From: Asterella californica
Taxonomy: Eukaryota > Streptophyta > Marchantiopsida > Marchantiales > Aytoniaceae
DNA: 64,000 bases
Direction of reading: 5' to 3'
NCBI GenBank assembly: GCA_036924285.1
Contig: JAYKYS010000004.1
Location: 18,260,001 to 18,324,000 of the forward strand
In this document: positions 21,353 through 33,333 of the stretch, one piece after another
How positions within the stretch are numbered: position 1 is the first letter of the stretch
Layout of the letters: every line of letters begins with the position of its first letter
Program-made: the position numbers and the translations under genes
Notes under the pieces: model-generated
What the model was told of the DNA's origin: nothing
Database searches by the model: none
The model's input: only the letters and a program-made list of their open reading frames with translations

Positions 21353-23887
21353 ATGGATCGCAAGAGCGATACTGCTGTTACTTCTGCGGCTGCTGCATCT
21401 ACGTCTACTGCAGCACCTTCTGTAGCACCTGTGACTGCAATGACCTATGTACCTGGTCTGGATACGGCTGAGATCCTGAAGACGCTTGCGACCCTAGTCC
21501 AACAACATCCAATCGTTGGAGGGGGTGAGTTAAGGTCCACCAAGGCTTTGCAAGCTATTGTGAACAGATGTGGAAGGTTTGAAGGTACAGATATTTCTAG
21601 ATATCTACGTGAGTATAGAGGAGAGATGGAGCTGGTTAGGGTTACTGATGCTGAGATGATAGCAAGCTTTGAGTTAGCTGTCATTCCTGAGTTGCGGGAT
21701 CAAGTTAGGGATGTACAGAGAAGAAACCTTGGAATCTGGATGAGTTTTGAACGATCTCTTCGAGAGGAGTTTCTTGAGGAGGATTCAGAGAGAGTTACTA
21801 GAAGGACATTTCTAGACTGGGTTGAGCAGCAACCTGGTCGTATGATGAGCCTGAGTGAGTTGCTGAGAGAGTTTGATCGGAGATACCGGCAACTTTCAAC
21901 TCTAGAGCGAATAACCGTAGATGCTAGGAGAACAGAGCTTTTCCTGCAAGCTATCGATGATGCTACGGCAGATTGGTTGTGTTTTATGTTGGCCGATCAA
22001 TCTGCTGAGGGAGGTGTTACTATGGATTGGGAGAGAGTTGAGGATGCTGTGGCTGTACTGACAAGGCAGAGGAGGGGAAGAGTGGCTGTGGGAGGACGTC
22101 CGCTTGCAAAAGTGGTCATTCCACCTTATGCTGCTCCTCAAGTACAGCAGCCTTTGGTCCCTGCTCCCAGACCTGTTGTCCCAGCTGTAGTTCCTTTGAT
22201 GCCAGTTGTGCCAGCTCCGGCACAAAAGACACCTATTCAGAGAGACCTATGGAGAACCATGGTCAACAGAACCAGATTGAAGACCTGATTCGGCAGATGC
22301 GAGAGCTGAAGGTAGAGCTAGCTGGATTGTAGAGAGAGCAGTCATCGACGCCTGCTGCTGCACGTCCAGGAGGAGCTCCGGTTCGTAGATGTATTTGGTG
22401 TGACAGTCCTGATCATTTTTGAGGAGACTGTCAAGAGCTCACAGCTGCTTTGCGAGATGGTGTGGTTCGCTATCAGAACGGTAGGCTGCATCTTTCTTCT
22501 ACTAGAGAGCCGTTGAGCACGCAGTTTGGACGAGGAGGCATGAGGAGTCTACCTCAGATTGCTGCGGCTGCAACAGCAACTGCGTTAATGGCACCGCTGG
22601 TAAATTCTGATGTATATGCTGGGCATATTGAGGTCTCTTCTAGTCCTACATTGCTAGATAGGACTGCTGAGAAGAGTGTGACTCCAGTTCCTTCTGAGAT
22701 ACTGAAGAGAGGAGCCGAGTCTATTCCTAGGGTCACAGGATGGGGAGATCCTATAGATGCTGCTTCTATCAGAGCATTCTTGGATGTAGATAGACACGTT
22801 CATTGGCAGGATGCTTCTGTGGAGGAAAAGAGACGATGAGAAGCCTCTGAACTTGATGCTGGAGTTCTTGAGGAGACTGGGGATAGACAAAGAGTCACAA
22901 GGAGGCGAGCAGCTCTTCTTGAGGACATCCGTCTACTTCTGCAGCTCCTCCACCTACACCAGGTCCTATGGAGGACGTGCAGAGATCCCAGCAGGAGCCA
23001 ACGACTGCTGGTAGGCGGTTTACTGCCCAAGAGAAAGGGAAGGGACCGACTTACAAGTTGGCAGCTGATATTGAAACTTCTATTGATCTGAAGAGCATCT
23101 TGGAGCAGAGGATACTAGATGCGCGAGTCGAGTTTTCTCTTCGAGAAGTTCTTGGTATTGCAAAGAGGAAGTTTCATGAACTGATCATCGATATCATCAA
23201 GCGTAAGAGACAAGTGATGTCCGAGCAGGTAGAAAGCCAAATGATAGATGTGGTAGGAGCTTCTGTGAATGATGCAGAATTCGGGAAGGTACATTTCCAG
23301 GAGATTGATGATCAGGGCTATCAGCAAGAAGCGTTAGTTGCTGGTACCAACACTATTGAGTTCGACGATGAGGAAGTTGACGAGGAGAGTCCAGCTACTG
23401 ATAGTGACTTCAGAAGGAGACATTGGGCTCGTGCTACGACTGCTACACGAGTTCGTCTTGGAAGTTTACCTGAACCTGTTGCTGCTTTAGTTGATCAGGA
23501 TCTGAGATCAACATCATGTCACGGGAGGTGTACGAGAGAGATCAGTGGCCCATCGAGCTGAACCATGGTTGGGTGTTACGTGCTGCAAACAACCAGAAAG
23601 GTGAGCTATACGGCGCTTGTCCAAACGTGAAGGTGAAGATAGGCGATGTGGATGTAGATCAGCACTTCTTCGTGCAATCTTCTGCTTCATATCCTGTGAT
23701 TCTTGGTCAGCCTTATATCACTACGGTTCGAATGGAGACCAAAGTGATGGATGATGGATCTCATTATGCTAGGATCCGTAGTCCAAATGATAGACGTTTT
23801 GTGTAGTTTCTGACCGTTCGTACGAACCACGAACGAAACCGGCAGACCTTGAGGGATTCTCCTATCTGTAGGAGTAAGGGTTTTTAG
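21353..23887 (+). pseudogene. gag-pro: gag-protease of element D, broken
   Basis: ATG 21353 opens a gag homologous to A and C (KALQAIVNRCGRFEGTDISRYLREY). The knuckle region near 22392 keeps CIWCDSPDH, but a TGA in the next codon and nearby frame changes disrupt it. Further breaks are a TGA near 22837, a frameshift near 22920 and a one-base loss at the protease active site near 23500, where A has LVDHGSEIN. The protease continues as EVYERDQWPIELNHG to a TAG near 23804. The zero frame ends at TAG 23885-23887, directly after the slippery heptamer. Confidence 0.83.
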
Positions 23888-23920
23888 AAACCACTCTCGT
23901 AGGACGGGATAGCGAGAGTG
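23875..23920 (+). promoter_or_regulatory. Predicted -1 ribosomal frameshift signal of element D
   Basis: GGGTTTT at 23878-23884 is read G|GGT|TTT in the gag-pro frame and followed at once by a zero-frame TAG. A 7-nt spacer leads to CACTCTCG (23892-23899), which pairs perfectly with CGAGAGTG (23913-23920). TAA in the -1 frame at 23875-23877 abuts the heptamer. This is the same design as in A and C. Confidence 0.8.
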
Positions 23921-25774
23921 AAGGATCTACTGCTACTATGATCCCGCTTGAGCAGCCTGAGGGATCACAGGAGGCTGATGGAGAGGCTGCTCAAGATTCA
24001 GAAAGTAGTTGCACTGTACATAGTTGGAAATCTGGTTTGATGGCTTTCAGTTTTGATGATTGGAGTGAGTTCACGCGGATAGAGGATTTGACTGAGAAGA
24101 GTAGAAGGCAGATGGAGAGGTGTGCAGCAAATCTGCGTTGTACAAGAGTTCTGAAGGAAGATGAGATGATTTTTGGTGTTTATGAGGAGTTTGTAGGTGT
24201 ATAGTCTTTTGTTCGTTGGTTGGATGATGTAGATAGGTTGATGGAACAGATGGGAGGTAAGGTGGTGATCCTCATCCATTCTCGTGAAGTCTATGAGGAG
24301 ATTATCTCATACTTGCGATATCTTCCTCATCCAAGACTAGAGAATGGATGGAAGGATGCAGTCTGTTGGTGTGGCTCTCAACAGGAAGCGGAAGTACACG
24401 CCAAGTATAAAGCTGTAGCGAAGAAGGTGAAGCCTGTGGCGACCCAATTACCTGTTGATTCTCAGCAGCAGATGGAGTTAGCGGCTGCTGAACCTGTGCT
24501 TAGAGATCCTACACAGGTAGGGCACAAGTTTACTCAAGAGACACTCGAGCAACTCCAAATAGGAGGGGGTGGCTTCTTGACTGAAGAAGAGAAACGAGCT
24601 TTTGAACAGATGATAGTTAGCCATGATAAGGCATTTTCTTTCTCAGCTGAGGAGATTGGTTGTGTGGATCCTAGTGTGATAGCTCCGATGGTTATCTTCA
24701 CTGTTCCTCACGTACCTTGGGACTTGAAGCCGATTCTAGTCCCCCGTGCCTTGCTACCGAAGGTGATTGAGTTACTGAAGGAGAGGATGCGGATGGATAT
24801 TCTTGAACCATCTATGGCTCCGTACTCTAGCCGATGGTTCACAGTACCTAAGAAGACAGGAGCTCTGTGCTTCATCCAAGACTTGCACCTGCCAACAACA
24901 CCACGATTCGAAACGTTGGAACAGGACCTGTGGTTGATGAAGTAGCTGAGGCGTTTGCTAGAAGGTCAATCTATTCTATTGGAGATCTGTTCTCAGGTTA
25001 TGATCATTTTCAGCTTGCTTTGAAGAGTAGAGACTTGACTACCATGCGTACACCTTTAGGATTGATGCGGATGTGTACTCTTCCTCAGGGTGCGACAAAC
25101 TCAGTAGCCCATGTGCAGAATGCGATGCATAAGGTGTTACGAGAGTTTGTACCTGACGTCACTATCCCATTTCTGGATGATATTCTCATGAAAGATTGTC
25201 TGATGGAAGACAAAGACGAAGCTGTGACTTCTGATGGATGCAGAAAGTTCGTTGCTGATCACATTCGAGATGTGAAGAAGATTCTGATGCGTTTGGAAGA
25301 GGTACATCTCACTCTGTCAGGTACCAAATCTCGCTTTGGGATGTCAGAGATTGTGGTGGTAGGTCATCTGTGTGGTACTTTTGGAAGACTTCCGAACCCA
25401 GAGAAGGTAGATGCTATAGCAAGGATAGCTGACTGCACCAACATTATTGAGGTTCGACGGTTCTTAGGAGCTTGTGTATTCTTTCGTTGAGTATTCCTCA
25501 TTCTGCACACATTGCCGAGCCTCTGTATGCACTTCTGAGAAAAGGAAAGAGGTTTACTTGGCGGCAAGAACATCACGAGACGATGGAGCATCTGAAGAGG
25601 ATTCTGAAGTCTCCACCTATACTAAGGAGGCTTAACTACGAGAGCGAGAGACCTGTGGTGCTGACTGTTGATACAAGTCTAAAGGCGATAGGATGGGCAG
25701 TTGGTCAAGAAGATGCAGAAGGTGTGCGGTTTGTTTCAAGGTTTGGAGCTCGGATCTTAACAGATAGACAGCGT
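23878..25774 (+). pseudogene. pol: pol of element D, truncated in RNase H
   Basis: The -1 frame enters a pol N-terminal extension (HSWKSGLMAF…), then RT with WFTVPKKTGAL near 24833 and FLDDI near 25172, then RNase H from TVDTSLKAIGWAVG near 25667. Breaks are a TAG near 24202, a frameshift near 24890 in FIQDL, a TGA near 25489 after GACVFFR and loss of everything after TDRQR at about 25774. No integrase of this element is in the window. Confidence 0.83.
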
Positions 25775-26290
25775 AACCGATCCTTGTACTATTCGATTTC
25801 ACTCTGCTGGCCCTCCTCGCTCAATTCGATCACCTCTCAATTCGATCTTCTAGGCACAAATGACCTCGATGCGGGAAGCGGTAGTGTTCCTGCGCTAATG
25901 CACTTCCTTCGTATCTTCTCGCGCAGTTTAGGAGTTCTCGACCTATCCTACCTTCCTGACCTACCTGACCTACCTACTACCTTGGTGCTATCTGGTAGGT
26001 ACACCTACTCCTTCACTGGTAATACGCGGTTAGGCTTCTACGGTCCTTGTCTTCTAGAAGATACGTGTCTTCCGTCTTCCGCCATCTTCCGAAGACACAA
26101 CTGAGAAGACGCTTCCCGGAAGATGGCCGTCTTCTGAAGAAGTCAACTTCTTGTTAAGAAAAAGATCGTAAGATCATCTTTCTTCTAAGAAAGCCGTAAT
26201 CTTAAGTAACAAAGCTTCTTCAGTTATACAAACAAGTTATTAACCTTCAAAATTTCAAAAATTCGTGAATCCTGTATTGTGGACACCACA
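25775..26290 (-). repeat. Inverted LTR fragment of the J/E type
   Basis: Read on the minus strand from 26290 it starts TGTGGTGTCCACAATACAGG and follows the LTR starts at 29679 and 30075 for several hundred bases, including GAAGTTGACTTCTTC and the GAAGAC-rich inverted repeats. Both neighbours (D RNase H and L integrase) are truncated at its edges, so it marks a rearrangement rather than a clean solo LTR. Confidence 0.65.
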
Positions 26291-27238
26291 ACTGTCAACG
26301 AGTGGGTAAGCCTACGCCAATCACTCAATGGCCGTTACACCCGATACTCCCATTAGCACCTTTTGAAAAGTGGGGCATTGATTTTGTAAGACCTATACAA
26401 CCTGCAACACGCCGCACTAGAAGAAGGTATATTCTGATAGTTATTGATTATGCAACGAAGATGGTTGAAGCAGTAGCTACCAAGAAAGATAACGCAGCCA
26501 CTGTGGTTGAGTGTCTGTACACACAAATCATTACTCGATATGGATACCCATTGGAGTTGGTGAGTGACCGAGGTACACATTTCTTGAATAAAATGATAGA
26601 AGAACTGACAGACTACTTTGGTGTCAAACACCGAAAGACAACACCGTACAATCCAAAAGCTAATGGATTAACAGAGAAGTCTAATGGAGTGTTGTGCAAG
26701 ATTCTGAACAAGGTGACAGTGAATCATGCATATGATTGAGATACAAAGTTACCGGCTGTCTTGTGAGCGTTTCGGAATGCAGAGAAGATAACGACCCGCC
26801 ATACACCTTTTTTTTAACATATGACATGACACCGATCATGCGAGTTGAATTTGATGTACCTACTTACAGAATTTTGTCTGAAGATAGATTGTCAGTGGAG
26901 GAGAGCCAACTGTTACAACTCAAGAATCTGATGACACTTGAGGAAGACCGTGAAGAGTCAAAGCGACTAACGGAGATCATTCAAATGAAGCAGAAAGCAC
27001 GATAAGAAGATCCGTAAAGTGGATATCAAAGATGGCAATTTAGTACTGCTGTATGACAGTAGGTACACTAAATTTCCAGGGAAGTTACACTTACGTTGGA
27101 TGGGCCTTTATAAGTAACGCGTCATTATAGTAATGGTTCGGTTCAGTTGGAAGAACTCGATGGAACATTGTTAGCCACCCGAGTCAATGGATGGAGAATC
27201 AAGAGATACTACTTCACAATTGAGAGAGAGAGAGTATA
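26291..27238 (+). pseudogene. Integrase fragment (element L)
   Basis: It begins inside the integrase zinc motif (CQRVGK), then shows FEKWGIDFVRPI, the DDE core (VIDYATKMVEA, LVSDRGTHF, KANGLTEKSNG) and a C-terminal module to about 27200. It is interrupted by a TGA near 26737 and by frame changes near 26760 and 27003. A GA-rich run (GAGAGAGAGAGA at 27222-27233) just before 27239 fits a polypurine tract. It is clearly similar to E integrase at 28700-29640. Confidence 0.75.
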
Positions 27239-27454
27239 TGAAGCCTTGATTTTTTATTTTTGTTAATTAATTGATTAGTTGTAAAGTAAATAAGAAGAAT
27301 AGGTGGTAGAAGATAAAAGATATGAGTAGAATAGTGTTAATTAGAAGTTTAGTGAAGAATCTTTGTTCTAGAGGAATCTATCGAATCTATAGAGACACTT
27401 GGGAGATGACTTTCTCGTAGTTGAATTCCTCGGATGAAGAGCTTTCTAACGATA
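27239..27454 (+). repeat. Start of a K-type LTR after L integrase
   Basis: From TGAAGCCTTG this matches the first ~216 bases of the solo LTR K (47660-47875), then stops matching. Its position after integrase and a GA-rich tract identifies it as the beginning of a 3' LTR. Confidence 0.72.
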
Positions 27455-29640
27455 GGATCAAAGGTAGATCATCTGATATTTTTTGAAGAAGTGTTTTTTG
27501 AAGTGTAGAGAGCATCGTTTGGCTCTGCACCTTGAGAAGTGCTTCTTTGGAATGTCAGAAGGGATTTTGTTAGGACATAGGATTTCTGGAAGAGGCATAG
27601 AAGTCGACTGTGCTAATATGGAAGTTATCATGAAACTTCACCCACTTGCTAACCTGACTCAGTTGAGAAGCTTCCTGGGCAACGTAGAATACTATAGGAG
27701 GTTTATTGACAGATATGCAGAAGTGGCAGGAAGACTTACCAAGCTGCTGAAGAAGGACGAACCTTACGTCTGGTCGTCTGAGCAGCAGGAAGCCTTCAAG
27801 GAGATGAAGAAACTTCTGTTGGAATCTCCTATCCGGAGATCACCTGATTGGGCAAAGGTCTTCCACATTTATGTGGATGTTTCTGCTTTTGCCATAGGGG
27901 TGGTACTGAACCAGAAAGACGAGAAGAAAAAGGATTATCTCATTTGCTACGCGGGAAGACAACTCAGTGATGCGGAGAAGAAGTACTCGACAACTGAAAG
28001 GGAGTGTCTTGGCATGATTTACTCCTGTAGGAAGTTCAGGCACTATCTTCTAGCTAATCCGTTTGTCTTCTATGTGGATCATTTTTTTTGAAGCACTTAG
28101 TGAAGAAAGCAGATTTGTCTGGTAGGATTGCTATGTGGATTCTCCTACTTCAGGAATTCACTTATATTGTGGAATACAGGCTTGGAGGACAGCATGTCAA
28201 TGCTGACTACCTATCTCGATTGGAGAGAGAGAGAGTCGAGAAGACAAAGTGAAAGACGAGTTCCATGATTAGAAGCTGTTCCAAGTTTCTACAGAGACGT
28301 CACGAGGGACGCACCGCTCGCTCTTCAAAAGCCGAGATGAGGTCTTCTGACCCTATCTACGTGACTTCTAGAGGAATCTATCTTCAAGAACCTGAGGAAG
28401 TTCTTGGAAGAACAACAGTACCCTGAGGAATTAGATGTCGAGCAGAAGACTGTCTTCTTACACAAGGCATGCCCTTATGTCATCTTCGAGAGTATTCTAT
28501 TTAGAAAAGGACATGACGAGAAGCTGAGGAGATATCTCGAGCCCTCATAGATTAGAGCAGTGATCACATGTCTTCACTAGGAAGATGCTGGAGGTCATTA
28601 TGGACTGAAGACGACGGTGAAGAAGATGTTGGACGTTGGTTATGGGTGGCCAACCATGTATAGAGACACTTTTCAGGAGATCAAAAGATGTGACGCGTGC
28701 TAGAGGGTGGGAAGACCGACAGCTACTACTAGGTGATCTCTTACTCCCATTTTGCCTCTCACGTCTTTTGAAAAGTGAGGAATCTACTTTGTTGAGCCAA
28801 TTGCTCATGTAGCTAGAAGAACCCAAGCACTGTACATACTGATAGCTACAGACTATGCTACAAAGATGGTAGAGGGCGAAGCCACAAGGAAGAACGATGC
28901 TGCAGTGGTTGCTAGATTTCTTTGGCACAACATTATCACCTGATATGGATGTCCGTTAGAACTGATGTCGGACAAAAGCACTCAATTTTTAAATGAGACT
29001 ATTTCTTTCTTGACACAGTATTTTAGGATCAAGCATCGGAAGACAACACCGTACAACCCGAAAGCTAATGGATTGAGAGAGAAGTCGAATGGTCTTCTCT
29101 GCAATATTTTGAATTAGGTAACTGTAAATCACGCTTATGATTGGGACACGAAGCTACCATCTGTGTTGTGGGCTTTTAGAATTTCACCTAAAGTCACCAC
29201 TCAGAAGACATCTTTCTACCTAACTTATGGAATGACATCCGTTGTTCCCATCGAGTTAGAGGTCTCTACTTATAGGTTAGTTGTTACCGAACGTATGGAA
29301 GAAGAGGAAAGCCAAGAGCAGCGTTTTCTAAACTTTGTGGATTTTGAGGAAGACCGGAATGCAACTCAAGAGAAGACTTACGAAGTACAAGCACAACAAA
29401 AGGTTAACTATGATGGCAAGCTGAAGAAGGTGACTGTCAAGGATGGAGACTTGGTTCTTCAAGAAGACAACATGCATCTGAAATTCCCGGGGAAGCTTCA
29501 TCTTTGCTGGATGGGCCCTTATAGAGTCTTGGAAGTCTTCGACAATAGTTCTTTACAATTGGAAGAGCTAGATGATACCTTGATGACCACTCATGTTAAT
29601 GGGTGACGTGTCAAGAAGATTGGGCTTAAATAGTAGCTTC
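27455..29640 (+). pseudogene. pol: Decayed RT/RNase H/integrase of element E
   Basis: Visible are the RT C-terminus (CFFGMSEGILLGHRISGRGIEVD), RNase H (HIYVDVSAFAIGVVLNQ near 27870), a tether (GGQHVNADYLSRL near 28190), the integrase DDE core (LIATDYATKMVEG near 28840, MSDKSTQFLNE, KANGLREKSNG) and a C-terminal module (GPYRVLEVFDNSSLQLEELDD, near 29516). Stops and frame changes are scattered, notably at a T-rich run near 28085, through 28260-28720 and near 29116. A 147-codon open stretch (29163-29606) covers the integrase C-terminus. The RT N-terminus, protease and gag are absent. Confidence 0.78.
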
Positions 29641-29678
29641 GATGTTTACGAAGACGAAAACATGTGAAGATGGGTGTA

Positions 29679-30074
29679 TGTGGTGCCCACAATTTGCAGG
29701 ATTGGAGATTTTTTGAAATTTTTAAAATTAATGACGTGTCTATATAATTGAAGTAACCTTATTACTTAAGATTCCGTCCTGATTAGCGGGAAGATGATCT
29801 TAAGGGACTTTGTAAAGAGAAGTCGACTTCTTCCGTGAGAACGACTGTAGGGGTACCAACCGCACACCGACTAGGTACGGGTAGGTATACCTACCGAACA
29901 ATCACGTAAGCAGTAGAGGTAGGTAGTCAGTTGATCCTTGTAGTGACGCAAGATTTCTCCTTTTGTCCATTAGTATAAAAGATATCGTTCTCCCAAAAGA
30001 TTTGCCCAAGTAACACTGTTCTAAGTTCTAAGATTCATTCAAACACACAAACACACGGGTTTTACCTAGAAATC
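29679..30074 (+). repeat. LTR start of element E with an inverted LTR-end segment
   Basis: TGTGGTGCCCACAATTTGC opens an LTR just after E integrase. Bases 29941-30066 match, in reverse complement, the LTR end of J at 45787-45915 at roughly 80 percent by eye, so this LTR is rearranged. It stops where the next LTR (J) begins at 30075. Confidence 0.6.
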
Positions 30075-30224
30075 TGTGGTGCCCACAAATTACAGGATGC
30101 ACAAATTTTTGAAATTTTTAAGAATAATAACTTGTTTGTATAACTGAAGAAGCGTTGTTACTTAAGGTAACGTCTTCCTTAACGTGAAGATGATCTTATG
30201 AGCTTTTTAATAAGAAGTTGACTT

Positions 30225-30375
30225 CTTCGGAAGACGACCGTCTTCCGAAGACGACTGTCTTCCGAAGAGCGTCTTCTCAGTGGTGTCTTCGGAAGACGGA
30301 AGACGACAAAAGACGGAAGACGCTTCGGAAGATTGGAACATCTTTGGAAGACTGTCTTCGGAAGTCGACTGAACA
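30225..30375. repeat. GAAGAC/GTCTTC inverted-repeat cluster in the J LTR
   Basis: About eleven copies of GAAGAC or GTCTTC lie within 150 bases, arranged as imperfect palindromes such as TCTTCGGAAGAC. Strong hairpins are possible on either strand. A related cluster is in the inverted fragment at 25775-26290. Confidence 0.8.
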
Positions 30376-31399
30376 CAATTCGTATCAAGAGTGGATTTTA
30401 TGTTGCTTTGTGTTAAGAGAAGCTTGGTACGAATCCTGAGTGGTGTGGTGAGTTGTTTTGTTCTTTCGAGAAGTTGGAAGTCGGGAACTAGGCTTGTGCC
30501 TCCCGGTCTCCCAAGCTTCTCAACTCCACATCTTCCTAGAGACACTAGAAGACTGAAAGGCTGGCAAAATGAGCGAGAAGACGTGAGGGTCCATTCGGAT
30601 CTCTTCTGTTCGACCCATAGCAGTCATTTCTTCTTCTTCCCGAACTTAGAAGAGAGTCGTGAGAATACTTGCTGGCAGAATCTGGAGAGAATGGTCGAGG
30701 GTCATGTCTTCCCACCGAGCAGCAAGGTTCTTCTGAGTGCGTATGAGAGGTGAGAAGTCAGAAGAACAGAGTGCAAATGTCTTGAGTCTGTTGTGAGGAT
30801 AGATTGCGCGTAGAAAGACGAAGACAAGTGAGACCAGTGAAGGGAAGTCTGACCTCGGGAAGTCTTCCGAGAAAGACATTGAATCGGAAGCTGACCCGAG
30901 TGTCTTCTCAGAGGCCACTGTCACCGCAGGAGCCCGCAACCGACTTCTGAACCTGTTATACACTTGATGTTTCGCGAATCTTGTATCTTCTGATAGGAAG
31001 TAGGATGTAATGCAAGGTGGGTTGTCTTCGTGGTAATCCATGCGAGGCCTTGCTTAGATAGGATTGTTTAGATATAGCTCGGAAGACGAGAGCTATCTAG
31101 GAAGTACTGTTAGAATCCCGGAAGACGAAGTAGCTGTATTTTGAAAGACTAGTTTCGTCTTCTGAGAAGTAGAAGCTAGACTGTGGGCACTTGGGAAGGA
31201 CTGAGCCTTCAGCTCATAGTAAGTGCTTGTGGCTTAGTGCAACAGATCTTCCAGCATGACGATGCATCCGCGAGGCTTGGTGTTACCAGCGGCAGAGTTG
31301 GCCGAGGCCACTCCTTTCCTCAAGGAGTTGGGTCTCGACTTCTTCCTGTGGGATTGGAACCCCGCAGATCAAGGACTTCTGGAGGAGGTGTGAGCAGCG

Positions 31400-33255
31400 T
31401 TGCCACCGCGTAACCGTGTACCTGCGAAGGCAGGAGTAGCTCGAGGAAGACCGTCTTCCTGGACTGAAGATTGGTGGCGCAGGGCTTTTCACAGGCCTGA
31501 ATCCGAGAACCGAGGATATTGGTACGAGAAGAAGATCTTGTCTAGGATCGTGAGTTCGTGGCATGTGCCTGGGAGCACCACCTGCCTTTTTATGGAAGAC
31601 AGGCAGGGGAGGAACGGTTGGAAGATAGAATCTTACCGGGAGCCGAAGAAGCGACTTCTGGCGAAGTTGTTTCTGCATCTCTTTCCCAAGGGGAAAGCGC
31701 AGAAGACAAGGTACTCAGGAGATCAAGACGTGGAGTTCCTGGAATCAGTGTGGGATGACAGAGTGCCTATCTACTGGGGTGCGTACATCCACAACTACGT
31801 ACAGACGGAGCTAGCATACTTGGGTACCCCGGCGGGAGGACACTTGACGCCCTTCCTCTGCTACTTGTATGTATGGGGGATCTTAGGGAAGATCAGCTGG
31901 CAGGGTATGGGCCAACGGAGCGACAGGAGGTGAAGGAGGAGACCTCGGAAGACGATGACCGAGAGGCAGCAGCAACGCCCCCTCCCACTCTGATGCCACA
32001 ACTGAGGCCCGGCTCTCACCAGAAGACGCTTCTGGTGAGGGAAGACGAGTCTAGTGGGTCGGAAGACGCCACGTCACTGAGGAAGATGAGTCCCAAAAGT
32101 GTACCGAGGACACCCATCTCTCTCATTCATTCAGGATCTGAGTCCGACTCAGAAGAAGACCTGCTGAGTACCCGATCAGAGCAGAAGACCGCTTCTGCAA
32201 TGCTTGGGAGTCTTCCGAAGACTCCAAAAGACGAAGGATGGATGGGCGCTCCTGCTGCGATGCGAGGAAGTGCAAAGAAGAGAGCCGCTCCTGCCATGAG
32301 GAGTCTTCCACCCCGGAAGATGAGAAGAGTAGCTTCTTCTCGTGCGCAGAAGATGAAGGCTATTGTGGTGGAAGAGGCTTCCTTGCCTCTCGAAGACGAA
32401 GTCGACATCGCGGAGCGAGTGGTGGAGATGAACTTGTCTTCCGCAGGAAGACGACTGGAGGAGTTCAATGCCTACTTCCAGAAGGAGATCCAGCCAGCTA
32501 TGGAGTTGTTGGAGAAGAGGGCGAAGGCACAGGAGAGGCCCTTACAACCTGGATTCAGCCTGCGCACCTTGCTACGACAGGGAGAAGACCAGAAGAAGAC
32601 GGAGTCGCTGGAAGCCAGTCTCCGCATCACTGAGAAGCTTGCAGCCGGGTACAAGACGGAAGCAGCCGCTTCTGCCAAGGAGCTGGTGCAGCTTCGGAAG
32701 AGCAACCAGGAATTGCAAGCGTGGGTACAGCAGCGTAATCAGGAAGTCACCCGAATGCGGGAGAAGATCACCGTCCTCGCAGAAGAGCAGACCATATGGA
32801 AGATGCAGCGAGAAGCTGCAGAAGCGCGAGCTGCAGTTGAGAAGACGCAGAGGGAAGCAGCAAAGGCCCGTGCACAGAAGATGCTGGCACAGTCGGTGGA
32901 AGCGCTTCGTAAGAAGTTCAACTACACCGCGGGTAGGAAGTTACTTACCTTAGCTAGAGGATGGGACAGCGAGTCCAAAGCAATGTTGGTGGAATGCCGG
33001 GAGAGCATGTTCAGGTACTTGGATCGACAGATAGAAGGAGTGAAGACACTTTATGGTCTTCCCTCGCTTCCGACACCTGCAACCGCATCTTCCCACGCTC
33101 CAGTACCATCGACTGGATCCGGAATGGAAAAGGAGGAGTTCGACCTCGCTGTGCACTTGGTGGTGACAGCGTTGGAAGCCGAGAAGACTCCAGAAGACGC
33201 TGTCGTAGCGAGAGCCTTTCCTTTGAGCAAGGGCGTACCTTCTGGCTGTGGCTAG
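31400..33255 (+). pseudogene. U3-located ORF of J, helical domain plus coiled coil (N part)
   Basis: The first frame (31400-31933, no ATG near its start) has a helical domain with SYREPKKRLLAKLF and TELAYLGTP; this resembles DYCDPKKREVADAI and NDLAYIGPF in the K ORF. A -1 frame change in 31873-31933 leads to a long second frame with an acidic Ser-rich linker, a basic patch (PPRKMRRVAS) and about 200 residues of predicted coiled coil rich in E, K, Q and A. The frame ends at TAG 33253-33255 near the insertion point of I. It is not a family I can name; an Athila-type accessory ORF or plant-transposon protein is possible. Confidence 0.6.
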
Positions 33256-33333
33256 CGATCGATGCACAGCAGAGCGGCTAGTATCTCGTAGATTTCTCTC
33301 TAACTTCCTCGATAACTAAGCACTTTCTTTCTC

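Larger units (their letters stand above)
20068..25774 (+). mobile_element. Element D, truncated Ty3/gypsy element related to A
   Basis: It has a 5' LTR, an A-type primer site, gag-pro and part of pol, and is cut within RNase H at about 25774, where an inverted LTR fragment begins. Its proteins align with A and C along their whole length. Many frameshifts mark it as older than C. The left edge is approximate, based on TGTTATATATTTT at 20068 and loss of similarity to the C LTR before it. Confidence 0.8.

Noticed and set aside
26305..27005. L integrase as the missing end of element D
   Set aside because: The integrase sequence belongs with E (FEKWGIDFV, KANGLTEKSNG), not with the A/C/D type, so it is a different element.
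31873..31933. Programmed frameshift in the J U3 ORF
   Set aside because: No in-phase slippery heptamer, and the K homologue breaks at different points with a different shift; ordinary decay is simpler.
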